48,815 nucleotides of DNA from Prevotella sp. (GTDB lineage: Bacteria > Bacteroidota > Bacteroidia > Bacteroidales > Bacteroidaceae): the NCBI GenBank assembly GCA_017449025.1, contig JAFSKJ010000105.1, forward strand, positions 1 to 48,815, given 5' to 3'. The stretch's first letter is position 1; every line of letters begins with the position of its first letter. The notes beneath the pieces are model-generated. The model did no database searches. It was not told the origin of the DNA and was given only the letters and a program-made list of their open reading frames with translations. Shown here piece after piece: positions 33,027 to 42,505 of the stretch. The translations under genes and the position numbers were made by a program.

Positions 33027-34130
33027 ATGGAAACCATACCCCAGAAGAAGCCCAGGCTGGAGTGGCTCGACGCGCTGCGCGGATTCACCATGATACTTGT
33101 CGTGGCCAACCACGTGAGCCAGATGGGTTTCGAACAGCACAGCAAGCTATCGTCGTCGCTGTCGTTCCTGCTGCTGTTCCGCATGCCCCTGTTCTTCTTC
33201 GTCAGCGGATTCCTGGCCTACAAGGCCTCGCAGGTGTGGAACCTTAGCGGGCTGTGGCAGTTGGTGAAGAAAAAGCTGCGGGTGCAGCTCATCCCCACGG
33301 CGGTGTTCTTCATACTGTTCTGTGCAATCATCTGCAACAACTTTCTCAACAGCATAGTGAACAACCTTCACTCGCCCACCAAGGGCGGCTACTGGTTTAC
33401 AATAGCCTTGCTCTGGATGTTCATAATCTACTACCTGTTCTCCTACGCCGAGAGCAAGCTGAAAGAGACGCGGCTGTTCAAGGAGCACAACATAGGCGCC
33501 GTGCCCATACTGCTGCTGTTCGTGGTATCGCTGTGTTTCTACGAGACGTGCTTCCTGCCAAAGATTTTCCCTTGGGCGCAGGGACACAAGATGCCCTCCA
33601 TAGGGTGGTTGAACGACCTGTGCCTCGAGCGCGTGTTCTACCACTTCCCATTCTTCCTGTTCGGCAATATTGTTCACCGCTACTGGAACAAGTCGCAGCG
33701 CATAATGGACTCGCGATGGTTCTACCCGATGGTGATTACGGTGGTGATTGTTGCCACGGTTGAGGTGATAAAATGGCACAACCTCAGGTTTGCATGGACC
33801 AACCTGCCGTCGACCGTGGCCAAGTTCGGGCTGCTCACCATAGCGTTCATGTACTTCCGCCACTACCAAAAATACTTCACCAAGCTAACTGTGGCTGGCA
33901 GCACTCTGCAGTACATAGGCCGCCGGACGCTTGACATCTATCTGATACACTTCTTCTTCATGCCCAACATACCCACGATAGGCATGTTTTTCGACAAGTA
34001 CCGCCACAACTTCGTGCTTGACACTACACTGTCGGTGATAATGGCGCTGCTGATTATCGGCTTCTGCTGCATCACGTCGAACATCCTGCGTGTCAGCCCC
34101 TTCCTGAAGAAGTGGCTCTTCGGGCGGTAA
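33027..34130 (+). CDS. Acyltransferase 3 family membrane protein
   Basis: 367 residues from the ATG at 33027; upstream in-frame codons lie before or within the promoter. The family start RLEWLDALRGFTMILVVANHV, with the conserved Asp-Ala-Leu-Arg-Gly and the active-site His of the membrane helix, is followed by FRMPLFFFVSGFLAYK and about ten hydrophobic helices. Members transfer acyl groups to surface sugars at the inner membrane. It is divergent from the flippase-glycosyltransferase pair and convergent with the GH95 gene, 9 bp away. O-acetylation of a surface glycan is the natural inference. Confidence 0.88.
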   Translation: METIPQKKPRLEWLDALRGFTMILVVANHVSQMGFEQHSKLSSSLSFLLLFRMPLFFFVSGFLAYKASQVWNLSGLWQLVKKKLRVQLIPTAVFFILFCAIICNNFLNSIVNNLHSPTKGGYWFTIALLWMFIIYYLFSYAESKLKETRLFKEHNIGAVPILLLFVVSLCFYETCFLPKIFPWAQGHKMPSIGWLNDLCLERVFYHFPFFLFGNIVHRYWNKSQRIMDSRWFYPMVITVVIVATVEVIKWHNLRFAWTNLPSTVAKFGLLTIAFMYFRHYQKYFTKLTVAGSTLQYIGRRTLDIYLIHFFFMPNIPTIGMFFDKYRHNFVLDTTLSVIMALLIIGFCCITSNILRVSPFLKKWLFGR

Positions 34131-34139
34131 ATGGACACC

Positions 34140-36644
34140 TTACTGGGCTGTGACGGTATAGGAGCTGCCGGGCGCGGTGTCGATGTCGTACTCGTAGACC
34201 TTCTTTATGTCCAGCATCTTCAGCTCCTTCAGCTCCGGCGAGCGTAGGGGCTGTGCTATTGTTGCGGGGGCATAGAGCGGGTTGGGGCATTGGCCCTCGG
34301 CAGTGCGCAGGCCCTTGCCCTTCAGCGGGACGTAGGAGCGCAGGCGCAGGGTGCCGCCTATGGTGGAGCGCACCACTGCCGACCGCAATTGCCCTTCGCT
34401 CCATGTCTCGTCGACGATGAAGCCTCCGCGTGCACGCAAGCCTTTCACACTTCCGCCAGCCCATTCTGTAGGCAGTGCGGGCAGCAGGTGGAGGGCGCCG
34501 TCGTGGCTCTGCACCAGCATCTCGCAGATGCCTGCCGATACGCCGAAGTTGCCGTCGATCTGGAAAGGCGGGTGGGCGTCGAACAGGTTGGGATAGGTGC
34601 GGCCGGCGGGGAAGTCGCGAGTCTTGGAGTCGTCGGGCAGCAGGTGGAGCATGTTCTTGATGATGAGGAAAGCGTGGTCGCCGTTGAGCATGCGCGCCCA
34701 GAAGTTGGTCTTCCAGCCTAAGCTCCAGCCCGTGGCCATGTCGCCGCGCTGGTTCAGCGTGTTGGCAGCGGCGGTGAAGAGGTCGGGATGTGAGTAGGGC
34801 GAGATTTGGTTAGACGGGTACAGGCCGTAGAGATGTGAGATGTGGCGATGCTCGTCCTTGGGGTCGTCGGCATCGATGAGCCACTCCTGCAACTGGCTGT
34901 GGCGGCCTATCTGCATTGGCGGCAGGTTTTTCAGGCTGAAGCGGAGGCTTTCGGCAAACAGGCTGTCGCAGCCCAGCACCTGCGTTGCCTGCAGAGCCTG
35001 CGACAGCACGTCGAAGGCTATCTGGTTGTCCATGGTAGAGCCGGCGGTGACGTTGGTGCCCTTGCCGCGCGGGCCGTGCTCGGGCGACACGGTGGGCACG
35101 GTCATGAGCCATCCGGCAGCCTGCTTCAGCTCGCCAGCAGCGGGATATACCTGCATGTAGTCGAGCAGGAACTGGGCAGCGCCCTTCAGCACGGGGTAGT
35201 AGTTCTGAAGGAACAGCTTGTCGCCGGTGTAGAGATAGTGCTGCCAGATGTGGGTGGTGAGCCAGGCACCTCCGGTGGGGAACATTCCCCAGGGTGTGCC
35301 GTCGACGGGTCCGGCAATGCGCCACAGGTCGGTGTTGTGGTGAGCCACCCATCCGCGGCAGCCATACATCTCCTGTGCCGTCTTGGTGCCCGTCACGCTG
35401 AGGTCGCTAATCATAGAGAACAGCGGCTCCTGCGTCTCGGCGATGTTGCCGACGAGGGCGGGCCAGTAGTTCATCTCGGCGTTGATGTTGATGGTGTACT
35501 TGGAGTCCCAGGGGGCGTTCATCTTGTCGTTCCACACACCTTGCAGGTTGGCAGGCTGTCCGCCGGGCTGGCTCGAGGAGATGAGCAGGTAGCGGCCGTA
35601 CTGCATCATGAGCGACACCATGTCGAGGTCGCTGGCGTCCTGCTCGAAGGCGGCCACGCGCTTGTCGGTCTCCAAGGTGGAGTTCGCCGACTTGGGCAGT
35701 GTCAGCTGTACGCGGTTGTACTGCTCCTGATATTTCTTGATGTGGTCGGTCAACAGCTGCTTATACGACTTCTCGTCCACTGCACGTAGCGTTCCGCAGA
35801 CTTTCTCGTTGGCATCGCCGCTGACATCATTGTAGTTCACAAAGTTCGTGGCGGAAGCAATGAAGAGCGTAGCCGTGGTGGCATTCTTTACGGACACAGA
35901 CCCTTTTTCGTTGCCAGACACCTGGCCGTCGGTCTTGACACACGCCCTACACTTAGCTTTCAGTCCCGATTGAATGCCTTCCTGTTCCACGCCATCGACC
36001 GTGGCACAAAGCTCTGCATTATAGCCGTCCTGCCAACCTGAGATTCTACCAATCAAAGGCTCACAGGTGTTCTGTAATTGAGAAGTGAAATCGATGTCGA
36101 ACGACAGAGAACCTTTTTTCGACGCAGTCATCCGCACGACGATGACATTGTCGGCCTGCGAGGCAAAGACGGTGCGCTCGTAGCGTACACCTTTATATAT
36201 ATAAGAGGTGGTGGCGGTGGCATTGCCGAGGTTCAGGGCACGCTCGTATTTCGACACGTCCTTATGTCCTAACGACAGCTTCAGGCTGCCGAGGGGCAGG
36301 AAGCGCATGCCGTGAGGGCCTTTCACGAAGTGCTTGTCGATGAGCTTGGCGGCCATGCCCTCCTTGCCCTCGAAGATGAGGCGGCGCACGTCGGGCAGTG
36401 CATCGAGCGACTCGCTGCTGTTGTTGGAGTGTGGCGAGCCGCTCCAGAAGGTCTCCTCGTTAAGCTGAATCTCCTCGGTGTCGGTGCCTCCGTAGACCAT
36501 GGCTCCCAATGCGGAATTGCCAATGGGCAGGGCTTCGAGCCAGTGGGTGGCAGGCTTGGAGTACCACAGCCTGTGGTGTTGCTGGCCTGCGACGGGCATT
36601 ATGGCTGCCGCAGCCAGTAGCAATGCAGACAATAATCTCTTCAT
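34140..36644 (-). CDS. GH95 family alpha-L-fucosidase (or alpha-L-galactosidase)
   Basis: 834 residues, full length. Signal peptide 1-20 (MPVAGQ). An N-terminal beta domain begins [20 protein letters not shown], a family signature (LPIGNGxLGAM-like), and an (alpha/alpha)6 barrel carries [21 protein letters not shown] cut here as [27 protein letters not shown] with the probable catalytic Glu, and [13 protein letters not shown] with the key Asp. GH95 enzymes release alpha-1,2-linked fucose (or galactose) by inversion. There is no T9SS-like tail, so the protein is probably periplasmic, unlike the xylan-operon enzymes. It starts 46 bp after metG with no visible promoter and may be cotranscribed with it. 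Confidence 0.93.
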   Translation of the reverse strand: MKRLLSALLLAAAAIMPVAGQQHHRLWYSKPATHWLEALPIGNSALGAMVYGGTDTEEIQLNEETFWSGSPHSNNSSESLDALPDVRRLIFEGKEGMAAKLIDKHFVKGPHGMRFLPLGSLKLSLGHKDVSKYERALNLGNATATTSYIYKGVRYERTVFASQADNVIVVRMTASKKGSLSFDIDFTSQLQNTCEPLIGRISGWQDGYNAELCATVDGVEQEGIQSGLKAKCRACVKTDGQVSGNEKGSVSVKNATTATLFIASATNFVNYNDVSGDANEKVCGTLRAVDEKSYKQLLTDHIKKYQEQYNRVQLTLPKSANSTLETDKRVAAFEQDASDLDMVSLMMQYGRYLLISSSQPGGQPANLQGVWNDKMNAPWDSKYTININAEMNYWPALVGNIAETQEPLFSMISDLSVTGTKTAQEMYGCRGWVAHHNTDLWRIAGPVDGTPWGMFPTGGAWLTTHIWQHYLYTGDKLFLQNYYPVLKGAAQFLLDYMQVYPAAGELKQAAGWLMTVPTVSPEHGPRGKGTNVTAGSTMDNQIAFDVLSQALQATQVLGCDSLFAESLRFSLKNLPPMQIGRHSQLQEWLIDADDPKDEHRHISHLYGLYPSNQISPYSHPDLFTAAANTLNQRGDMATGWSLGWKTNFWARMLNGDHAFLIIKNMLHLLPDDSKTRDFPAGRTYPNLFDAHPPFQIDGNFGVSAGICEMLVQSHDGALHLLPALPTEWAGGSVKGLRARGGFIVDETWSEGQLRSAVVRSTIGGTLRLRSYVPLKGKGLRTAEGQCPNPLYAPATIAQPLRSPELKELKMLDIKKVYEYDIDTAPGSSYTVTAQ

Positions 36645-36690
36645 ATATATAATATGTGTACGGTTTTTCTTGTTGCAGGAAACAGATGGA

Positions 36691-38799
36691 CTATCCCACC
36701 TGACTGCCAGGTTTTACATCTTTTGTGGTGGTGACCACGCTGAGGCTGTCGTCGGCATCTACTGCTGAGAGTATCATGCCCTGGCTCTCTATGCCCATCA
36801 TGGCACGCGGTGCGAAGTTTGCCACGAAGAGTATGCGCTTGCCGATAAGCTCCTCGGGGTTCTCGTAGAAGGCGGCAATGCCGGAGCAGATGGTGCGGTC
36901 ACGGCCGGAGCCGTCGTCGATGGTGAACTGCAGCAGTTTCTTCGACTTCTTTACTTTCTGGCAGTCCTTGACCAGTCCCACCCTGATGTCGAGTTTCTCG
37001 AACTCCTCGAAACTCACCGTTTCCTTTATGGGCGCTGCCTTATGCTGTGCGGCCTCATTGGCCTTCTTTGTGGCTTCGAGCTTGTCGAGCTGTTTCTGTA
37101 TGACCTCGTCCTCGATCTTCTCGAAGAGAAGGGCGGGTTCGCCAAGCTGGTGTCCGGCCTTGAGAAGGTCGGTGCTGCCCAGCTGCTCCCACTCGAAGCT
37201 GTCGATGGCGAGCATGTCGCGCAGTTTCTTCGACGAGAACGGCAGGAACGGCTCGAAGGCGATGGCGAGGTTGGCAGTGAGCTGGAGGCAGATGTTGAGG
37301 ATGGTCTCGCAGCGCACGGGGTCGGTCTTCCACACCTTCCACGGCTCGCACTCGGTGATGTAGCGATTGCCGATGCGGGCAAGGTTCATGGCCTCGAACT
37401 GTGCGTCGCGGAACTTGAACTGCTCCAACAGCACCTCAACCTTCTGCTTCACGTCCTTGAACTCCTCAAGGGCCTGGCGGTCAACGTCGAGCAGCTCTCC
37501 GCAAGCAGGAACGACTCCGTTCCAGTATTTCTTTGTCAGCTGGAGGGCGCGGTTCACGAAGTTGCCATAGACGGCCACCAGCTCATTGTTGTTGCGGTCC
37601 TGAAAGTCGCGCCAGGTGAAGTTGTTGTCCTTGGTCTCAGGGGCGTTGGCGGTCAGCACGTAGCGCAGCACGTCTTGCTTGCCGGGCATGTCTACAAGGT
37701 ACTCATGGAGCCAGACAGCCCAGTTGCGCGACGTTGAGATCTTGTCGTTCTCTAAGTTCAGGAACTCGTTGGCGGGCACGTTGTCGGGCATGATAAAAGC
37801 CCCCCTCGTTCCCCCCTTGGGGGGATGAATGGCGTTCGCTTCGTTCCATGTCTTCATCATCGTGGGGAAGATGATGCAGTGGAACACTATGTTGTCCTTG
37901 CCTATGAAGTGTACCAGGCGGGTGTCCTCGTCCTGCCACCACTTTTCCCAGTTGCCCCACTTCTCCGGCTCCTTCTGGCATAGCTCAACAGTGTTCGACA
38001 CATATCCTATTGGCGCATCGAACCAGACGTAGAGCACCTTGCCCTCAGCACCTTCTATGGGAACGGGGATCCCCCAGTCCAGGTCACGGGTCATGGCGCG
38101 TGGCTGCAGGTCCATGTCGAGCCACGACTTGCACTGCCCGTAGACATTGGGTCGCCACTCCTTGTGTTCCTCTAATATCCACTGCTTCAGCCAGTCCTGG
38201 TAGTCGTTCAGGGGGAGGTACCAGTTCTTGGTCTTTTTCAGCACAGGCGTGGAGCCGCTGATGGTAGACTTGGGGTTTATCAGCTCAGTGGGACTGAGGT
38301 CACGGCCGCATTTCTCGCACTGGTCGCCGTATGCTCCCTCGTTATGGCAGTGGGGGCACTCGCCAACCACATATCGGTCGGCAAGGAACTGCTTTGCCTC
38401 CTCGTCGTAGAGCTGCTCGGTGGTTTCCTCCACCAGCTTGCCCTCGTCATAGAGCTTGCGGAACCAGTCTGCAGCAAACTTATGGTGAGTGGCACTTGTG
38501 GTGCGGCTATAGATGTCGAAGGAGATGCCGAACTCCTCGAAAGAGTCCTTGATCATTTTGTGGTAGCGGTCTACCACGTCCTGCGGCGTGATGCCCTCCT
38601 TGCGGGCACGCACGGTGATGGGCACGCCGTGCTCGTCGGAGCCGCCTATGAAGAGCACCTCACGCTTCTTCAGACGGAGGTAACGCACGTAGATGTCTGC
38701 AGGAACATAGACTCCGGCCAAGTGGCCGATGTGCACACCACCGTTGGCGTATGGCAGAGCCGACGTCACGGTTATTCGCTTGTAATTCTTATTTTCCAT
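36691..38799 (-). CDS. metG: Methionyl-tRNA synthetase with C-terminal tRNA-binding domain
   Basis: 702 residues. The class I signature is [12 protein letters not shown] near the N-terminus; the zinc knuckle is [18 protein letters not shown]; the KMSKS equivalent is KISTS. A C-terminal EMAP/Trbp111-like domain (about 590-702, [11 protein letters not shown]) aids tRNA binding and dimerisation. It charges tRNA-Met. Between FPTMMK and FIMPDNVP there is an extra stretch with [12 protein letters not shown], encoded by DNA containing CCCCCCTTGGGGGG; from memory of Bacteroides MetG the two flanks are normally separated by about four residues, so this looks like an in-frame insertion of about 14 residues. 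The remainder is normal and the reading frame is intact, so the enzyme is presumably functional. Confidence 0.95.
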   Translation of the reverse strand: MENKNYKRITVTSALPYANGGVHIGHLAGVYVPADIYVRYLRLKKREVLFIGGSDEHGVPITVRARKEGITPQDVVDRYHKMIKDSFEEFGISFDIYSRTTSATHHKFAADWFRKLYDEGKLVEETTEQLYDEEAKQFLADRYVVGECPHCHNEGAYGDQCEKCGRDLSPTELINPKSTISGSTPVLKKTKNWYLPLNDYQDWLKQWILEEHKEWRPNVYGQCKSWLDMDLQPRAMTRDLDWGIPVPIEGAEGKVLYVWFDAPIGYVSNTVELCQKEPEKWGNWEKWWQDEDTRLVHFIGKDNIVFHCIIFPTMMKTWNEANAIHPPKGGTRGAFIMPDNVPANEFLNLENDKISTSRNWAVWLHEYLVDMPGKQDVLRYVLTANAPETKDNNFTWRDFQDRNNNELVAVYGNFVNRALQLTKKYWNGVVPACGELLDVDRQALEEFKDVKQKVEVLLEQFKFRDAQFEAMNLARIGNRYITECEPWKVWKTDPVRCETILNICLQLTANLAIAFEPFLPFSSKKLRDMLAIDSFEWEQLGSTDLLKAGHQLGEPALLFEKIEDEVIQKQLDKLEATKKANEAAQHKAAPIKETVSFEEFEKLDIRVGLVKDCQKVKKSKKLLQFTIDDGSGRDRTICSGIAAFYENPEELIGKRILFVANFAPRAMMGIESQGMILSAVDADDSLSVVTTTKDVKPGSQVG
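37798..37839. repeat. Putative in-frame palindromic insertion in metG
   Basis: The block contains CCCCCCTCGTT, then CCCCCCTTGGGGGG (37811-37824), a 6-bp-arm palindrome unlike the surrounding sequence. It encodes the residues between the conserved FPTMMK and FIMPDNV blocks. Similar C-run/G-run palindromes occur in the intergenic repeats. Confidence 0.55.
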
Positions 38800-38835
38800 G
38801 GGGTCTTGTAATACGTTTTAGATGATTTGCGCCTG

Positions 38836-38843
38836 CAAAGGTA
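38836..38843 (-). promoter_or_regulatory. Bacteroidota -7 box for metG
   Basis: The minus strand reads TACCTTTG, 36 bases before the ATG at 38799; the leader would be about 30 nt. Confidence 0.6.
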
Positions 38844-38895
38844 ATAAAAAAACTGCAAACGTCAGCATTTTCCTGCTGTTTTTAGCGCAGAACAC

Positions 38896-38921
38896 AAAAA
38901 AAGGGGCTTCGCTAAGCCCCC
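38896..38921 (-). terminator. Intrinsic terminator of the putative small RNA
   Basis: GGGGCTT-AGCG-AAGCCCC is followed on the minus strand by TTTTTTT (38902 down to 38896). It could also stop read-through from the DUF2807 gene about 190 bp upstream. Confidence 0.75.
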
Positions 38922-38959
38922 AACCTTTATTAACCTTAAATCTAATACTATGAAAAACA
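38896..38959 (-). ncRNA. Putative small RNA of about 60-65 nt
   Basis: On the minus strand a strong promoter (38965-38996) is followed by an AT-rich stretch containing TTAAGGTTAATAAAGG and then by GGGGCTTAGCGAAGCCCC plus seven U. No open frame fits between promoter and terminator on that strand. The predicted transcript runs from near 38959 to 38896. I recall similar intergenic strings (AGATTTAAGGTTAA before a terminator hairpin) in other Bacteroidales but cannot confirm that. Function is unknown. Confidence 0.6.
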
Positions 38960-38964
38960 CGTTG

Positions 38965-38996
38965 CAAAGTTACAACATTATTATTATGTCTCCAAA
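38965..38996 (-). promoter_or_regulatory. Strong Bacteroidota promoter (TTTG-N20-TAACTTTG) for the putative small RNA
   Basis: The minus strand has TTTG at 38996-38993 and TAACTTTG at 38972-38965 with 20 bases between, the best match to the consensus in the window. The nearest protein gene start in that direction is more than 160 bases away (metG), with its own box and with the terminator in between. Confidence 0.7.
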
Positions 38997-39110
38997 CAAT
39001 TATGGAGTTTTCTTATTTTGAACACTGATTTCTTGACACAAATCAAAACTCTCGTCGGGCAAACAGTTTTTCACGGCGCATATCACACTGGGGTTTGTCG
39101 CAAAGGAAAA

Positions 39111-39854
39111 CTACATCGGCGAGATGTTGCCCACACCGTTGCGGTTGAGATGCTTTTCCTCGGGATTGCCGCCGTAGGTCAGCGACCCTACTCCCGTAAC
39201 CTCACCCCTGATGGACTGCACAGCGTGGCACTGAATACTTCCGACACCGCTGACACGAGCTGCCACGTCGCGGCCTCTGAGTGCTGAAGCCTTGATGCTG
39301 CCCACCCCGCTGGTCTCCAGCTTCACATCCAGTGACGTGCCGCTCAACTCAATGTTGCCAACACCACTGCACTCAGCCTCAACCTTGCGGAATTTAAGGC
39401 CGTTGAGGTAGATGGTGCCAACACCGGAATTCTCCACTTCAAGGCTGTTGCCGCTGAAGCGGTCGGCCTCAACCGAGGACAGACCTGAGTTTTCCAACTC
39501 TGTAAGCTGTGGGGTATAGATGGTCACGTCAACGTTCTCTGTCTCGATGCTGATGTTGTCCTCTATGAAGTCCACATCCAACTCGCCGTTGTCCACCCTG
39601 AAGGAGAACAGCTCGATGTAGTTCTCTGGTGCTGACAGCACCACGCGGTAGTCATTGGTGTCTCCCTGGATAATCTTCACGTTGGCCATGGCCTTTATGT
39701 CAATCTTGGTGAAGGGCGACTGCCGATATTCCTTCTTGACTATGCTGCCTTTCGGGGCGACCTGATTCGACAAACCTATTGTAGAGAAGTTGTAGTTGCA
39801 TGAGGTGAGTGTCACCATACAGGTCATCACCATTAATAAAAATACCTTTTTCAT
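39111..39854 (-). CDS. DUF2807 (GIN domain) lipoprotein
   Basis: 247 residues from the ATG at 39854; the longer frame begins inside the upstream region and lacks a signal. A lipoprotein signal (MKKVFLLMVMTCMVTLTSC, lipobox LTSC) is followed by the beta-helical head-GIN domain of DUF2807. At least six repeats of the pattern (S/N)GVG(T/N/S)I occur between about residue 145 and the end (NSGVGTIYLNG, CSGVGNIELSG, TSGVGSIKAS, VSGVGSIQCH). It would sit on a membrane facing the periplasm or surface; the family function is unknown, with adhesion suggested in annotation. It is divergent from the FemAB-like gene. Confidence 0.88.
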   Translation of the reverse strand: MKKVFLLMVMTCMVTLTSCNYNFSTIGLSNQVAPKGSIVKKEYRQSPFTKIDIKAMANVKIIQGDTNDYRVVLSAPENYIELFSFRVDNGELDVDFIEDNISIETENVDVTIYTPQLTELENSGLSSVEADRFSGNSLEVENSGVGTIYLNGLKFRKVEAECSGVGNIELSGTSLDVKLETSGVGSIKASALRGRDVAARVSGVGSIQCHAVQSIRGEVTGVGSLTYGGNPEEKHLNRNGVGNISPM

Positions 39855-39981
39855 ACCTTTAATGTCTAAAATGACTTGTTTTACTGTTCTTTTTCTGCCT
39901 GTTTGACGGTTGTAGGAGGCAAAAAGTTGCAGAAGAGCAAGAATTATTTCACTTTTCCACTCCAATGTCGAAAAAAAAGTG

Positions 39982-39989
39982 TAAATTTG
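39982..39989 (+). promoter_or_regulatory. Bacteroidota -7 box placing the FemAB-like gene on a leaderless mRNA
   Basis: TAAATTTG ends 4 bases before the GTG start at 39994. With normal spacing, transcription would begin at or very near the start codon. Confidence 0.5.
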
Positions 39990-39993
39990 CGCT

Positions 39994-40974
39994 GTGAACA
40001 AGCTTACAACCACCATCTACACCGACTTGGCAGAGTTGCCGCCTCTTGACGAGAGCAACTTTTTCCATAGCAGCCGCCTTTTCGGCATCTTCAGACAGAC
40101 GCCGAGGCACAAGCCTTACATGCTGGTCTGCCGCAATGCCGACGGCCAGACGGTGGGGCACATGCTTGCCATAGTGCGCTACCGCACGTCGCTGCTTCCG
40201 CCATACCTCTACAGCCACTGCCGCATACTGGGCGAAGGCGTATACTACGATAGTGACCAGCAGCAGAACAACGAGGTGTTAGGCTGCATGCTAAAGGCTG
40301 CCGTAAAGACCCTCGCCACCAGTGTATTATATATAGAGGTGAGCCACCTAAGTCGCAAGATGGTGGGATACCGACAACTGCGCCAATATAATTTCTTCGG
40401 CGTGAGGTGGATGAGCATACACAACTCACTTCACAGCCACTCCCCGGAAGAGCGCCTCAACGAGACGATGATGAAGAGGATTGCCTCGTGTGAGAACCGA
40501 GGCGTGTCTACCTCAGTGGTTGGCAACGAGCAGGACTTTGAGGCTTTCATGAAACTGCTGAAGGCACACAGCGTGACAAAGCTGCACAGATTTCTGCCAC
40601 ATTCAACCTTCTTCCGGGAAACAGCGGAAAGCAACGACGGACAATTGCTGCTTACCCGCTACAAAGGGCACGTCATAGGCTGCTCGATGCTGGTCTACAG
40701 CGGACGAAACGCATACCTATGGTACACTGCCTTCAGAAGGAAGTCGTTCGCATTCGTGCATCCCGACCTTATGACCATCTGGCACGCAATGAAATACTGC
40801 CACGCGCAGGGGTTCGACCATATATTCTTCATGAATGTGGGACTGCCGTTCAGGAAAAACTCCTTCAGGGAGTTCATCCTCAGCTTCGGAGGCAAGCCTA
40901 CCAGCACCTTGCGGTGGTTCCGCTGTTCCATCTGGTGGATAAACCGCCTGCTCTCCTGGATTTACAGAAACTGA
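39994..40974 (+). CDS. FemAB/GNAT-like acyltransferase family protein
   Basis: 326 residues from a GTG start (MNKLTTTIY); the next in-frame ATG would remove the conserved N-terminus (SNFFHSSRLFGIFRQTPRHKPYMLVCR). The pattern of an N-terminal strand block, a central basic linker and a C-terminal YKGHVIGCSMLVYSGRNAYLWYTAFRRKS block is typical of FemAB-related (CelD/GNAT-like) proteins that transfer amino acids or acyl groups in cell-envelope synthesis. The actual substrate is unknown. It is divergent from the DUF2807 gene and convergent with the MATE gene, 23 bp away. Confidence 0.78.
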   Translation: MNKLTTTIYTDLAELPPLDESNFFHSSRLFGIFRQTPRHKPYMLVCRNADGQTVGHMLAIVRYRTSLLPPYLYSHCRILGEGVYYDSDQQQNNEVLGCMLKAAVKTLATSVLYIEVSHLSRKMVGYRQLRQYNFFGVRWMSIHNSLHSHSPEERLNETMMKRIASCENRGVSTSVVGNEQDFEAFMKLLKAHSVTKLHRFLPHSTFFRETAESNDGQLLLTRYKGHVIGCSMLVYSGRNAYLWYTAFRRKSFAFVHPDLMTIWHAMKYCHAQGFDHIFFMNVGLPFRKNSFREFILSFGGKPTSTLRWFRCSIWWINRLLSWIYRN

Positions 40975-40997
40975 CTTGGAAGTTTCGGATGTTACTG

Positions 40998-42398
40998 TCA
41001 GCTCTCTTTCTGCCACTCCCCGCGTAACATGCGCACGAGGAAGATGGAGCCGCGGAAGGTGAGCTCGATGGCCATGGCCGTCCAGACACCTCTCAGGCCG
41101 TAGCGCGGTGCTAACCATGCTGCAAGTGTCAGGCGTACGCCCCACATAGACGTGAGGCTCATAATGGCAGGCTTCAGCGTGTCGGCAGCACCTATGAACA
41201 CTCCATTGCAGACAATGGAAACCGCAAACATAGGCTCTGCCCACGCCTCTATGCGCAGAGCATCTGCACCTTGGGCGATAATCTCCTCAACGGGCGACAT
41301 GATGGCCATAAGCTCCGGGGCGAACACCCACATAAGCAGTCCCATGAACGTCATAACCATTATGCCTAACCCTACCGACAGATTGGCAAACGAGCGGGTG
41401 AGCATGCGCTGTCCGGCTCCGGCACCCTGTCCCACGAGCGTTGTGGCAGCCTCGGCAATGCCGAAGCCAGGCATGTAGCAGAGGCTCTCAACGGTGATGG
41501 CCAGCGAGTTGGCGGCAATGGCAACAGTGCCTAAGGGTGCCACAATGATGGTGCTCACAATCTGGGCACCGCCCATGAGCGTGTGGTTAAGTCCCATGGG
41601 CGCTCCAATCTTGAAAGCTGTGCCCACAACGTCTGACGTGGGACGGTAGAGAGCAGCCTTCTCCTGCCTGCCGGACTTCATGGCATGCCCGAAGAGGGCC
41701 AGCATGGGCGAGCGTACGAGCAGGAAATAGAGCATGAGGCCTGCAGTAACCAGCATAGCCACGCCCGTGCCGAGGGCCGCACCCACAACTCCCATGTCGA
41801 AAATGTAGATGAAGAAATAATTGAACACCACGTCCATCAGGCACATAAGTATATTAAGGGCCGACGGCATCTTCATGTTGCCAGAGCACTTTAGCATGGA
41901 GCCTGCCAACCCCTCCATCTGGAAGAATATGCCGCTGACGCCAATGAGCAAGAAATAGATTGACGCATCGTGTGCTATGTCTGCACTGCCGCCTAACCAG
42001 TAAGGCAGATGTGCATGGACAGCGAAGGCAACAAGAGTAATCATCAGGCTCCAAAGCATGCAACACACCAACGACTGGCGCAAGACACGGCGTGCCGACT
42101 CAAAGTCGTTGGCGCCGATGAAGTGGGCCACTTGGACAGAAAAACCCATGTTTGCCGCCGACCCCAAGCCACCCATGAGCCATGTGGTGGTCTCCACCAG
42201 CCCGATGGCAGCAGAGGCGCGTGCGCCGAGGTGCCCCACCATGGCCGCATCGATGAAGAACATTACCGTGGCGGAAATCTGGGCCAGGATGCTGGGTACG
42301 GACAGACTGACGATGAGCCGAAGCTTCTCGGCCTGGGTCATCGTGCGCCCTTCCCGGATGTATGACAGCAGTCTTTCGCTCTTACTCATGCTCTTCAA
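40998..42398 (-). CDS. MATE family efflux transporter
   Basis: 466 residues with 12 predicted helices in two homologous halves. The N-terminal half has LSVPSILAQISATVMFFIDAAMVGHLGA, with the characteristic VPSILAQ...DAAMVGHLG signature, and the second half has GAPMGLNHTLMGGAQIVSTI. Such proteins export cationic drugs or metabolites using Na+ or H+ gradients; the substrate cannot be read. The ATG at 42398 gives a leader of about 20 nt from the -7 box at 42425. An ATG three codons later is an alternative. Confidence 0.92.
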   Translation of the reverse strand: MKSMSKSERLLSYIREGRTMTQAEKLRLIVSLSVPSILAQISATVMFFIDAAMVGHLGARASAAIGLVETTTWLMGGLGSAANMGFSVQVAHFIGANDFESARRVLRQSLVCCMLWSLMITLVAFAVHAHLPYWLGGSADIAHDASIYFLLIGVSGIFFQMEGLAGSMLKCSGNMKMPSALNILMCLMDVVFNYFFIYIFDMGVVGAALGTGVAMLVTAGLMLYFLLVRSPMLALFGHAMKSGRQEKAALYRPTSDVVGTAFKIGAPMGLNHTLMGGAQIVSTIIVAPLGTVAIAANSLAITVESLCYMPGFGIAEAATTLVGQGAGAGQRMLTRSFANLSVGLGIMVMTFMGLLMWVFAPELMAIMSPVEEIIAQGADALRIEAWAEPMFAVSIVCNGVFIGAADTLKPAIMSLTSMWGVRLTLAAWLAPRYGLRGVWTAMAIELTFRGSIFLVRMLRGEWQKES

Positions 42399-42424
42399 GG
42401 TTTGCTTCTATGGAAAAAGAGGTG

Positions 42425-42432
42425 CAAAGATA
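42425..42432 (-). promoter_or_regulatory. Bacteroidota -7 box for the MATE gene
   Basis: The minus strand reads TATCTTTG, 26 bases before the ATG. It is back to back with the helicase promoter at 42476. Confidence 0.6.
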
Positions 42433-42475
42433 CACATTTTTATTGAAAAACAGCTGCTCTCTCGCTTTTTTTTCT

Positions 42476-42483
42476 TACTTTTG
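42476..42483 (+). promoter_or_regulatory. Bacteroidota -7 box for the helicase gene
   Basis: TACTTTTG ends 22 bases before the ATG at 42506, giving a leader of about 15 nt. Confidence 0.6.
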
Positions 42484-42505
42484 CATCTGCTTAGCAACCA
42501 GCTGC

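Noticed and set aside
38951-39022. 23-residue plus-strand peptide MKNTLQSYN...
   Set aside because: No promoter faces it, and the opposite strand has a coherent promoter-terminator pair; the ATG sits in the putative small RNA region. Kept only as a possibility.
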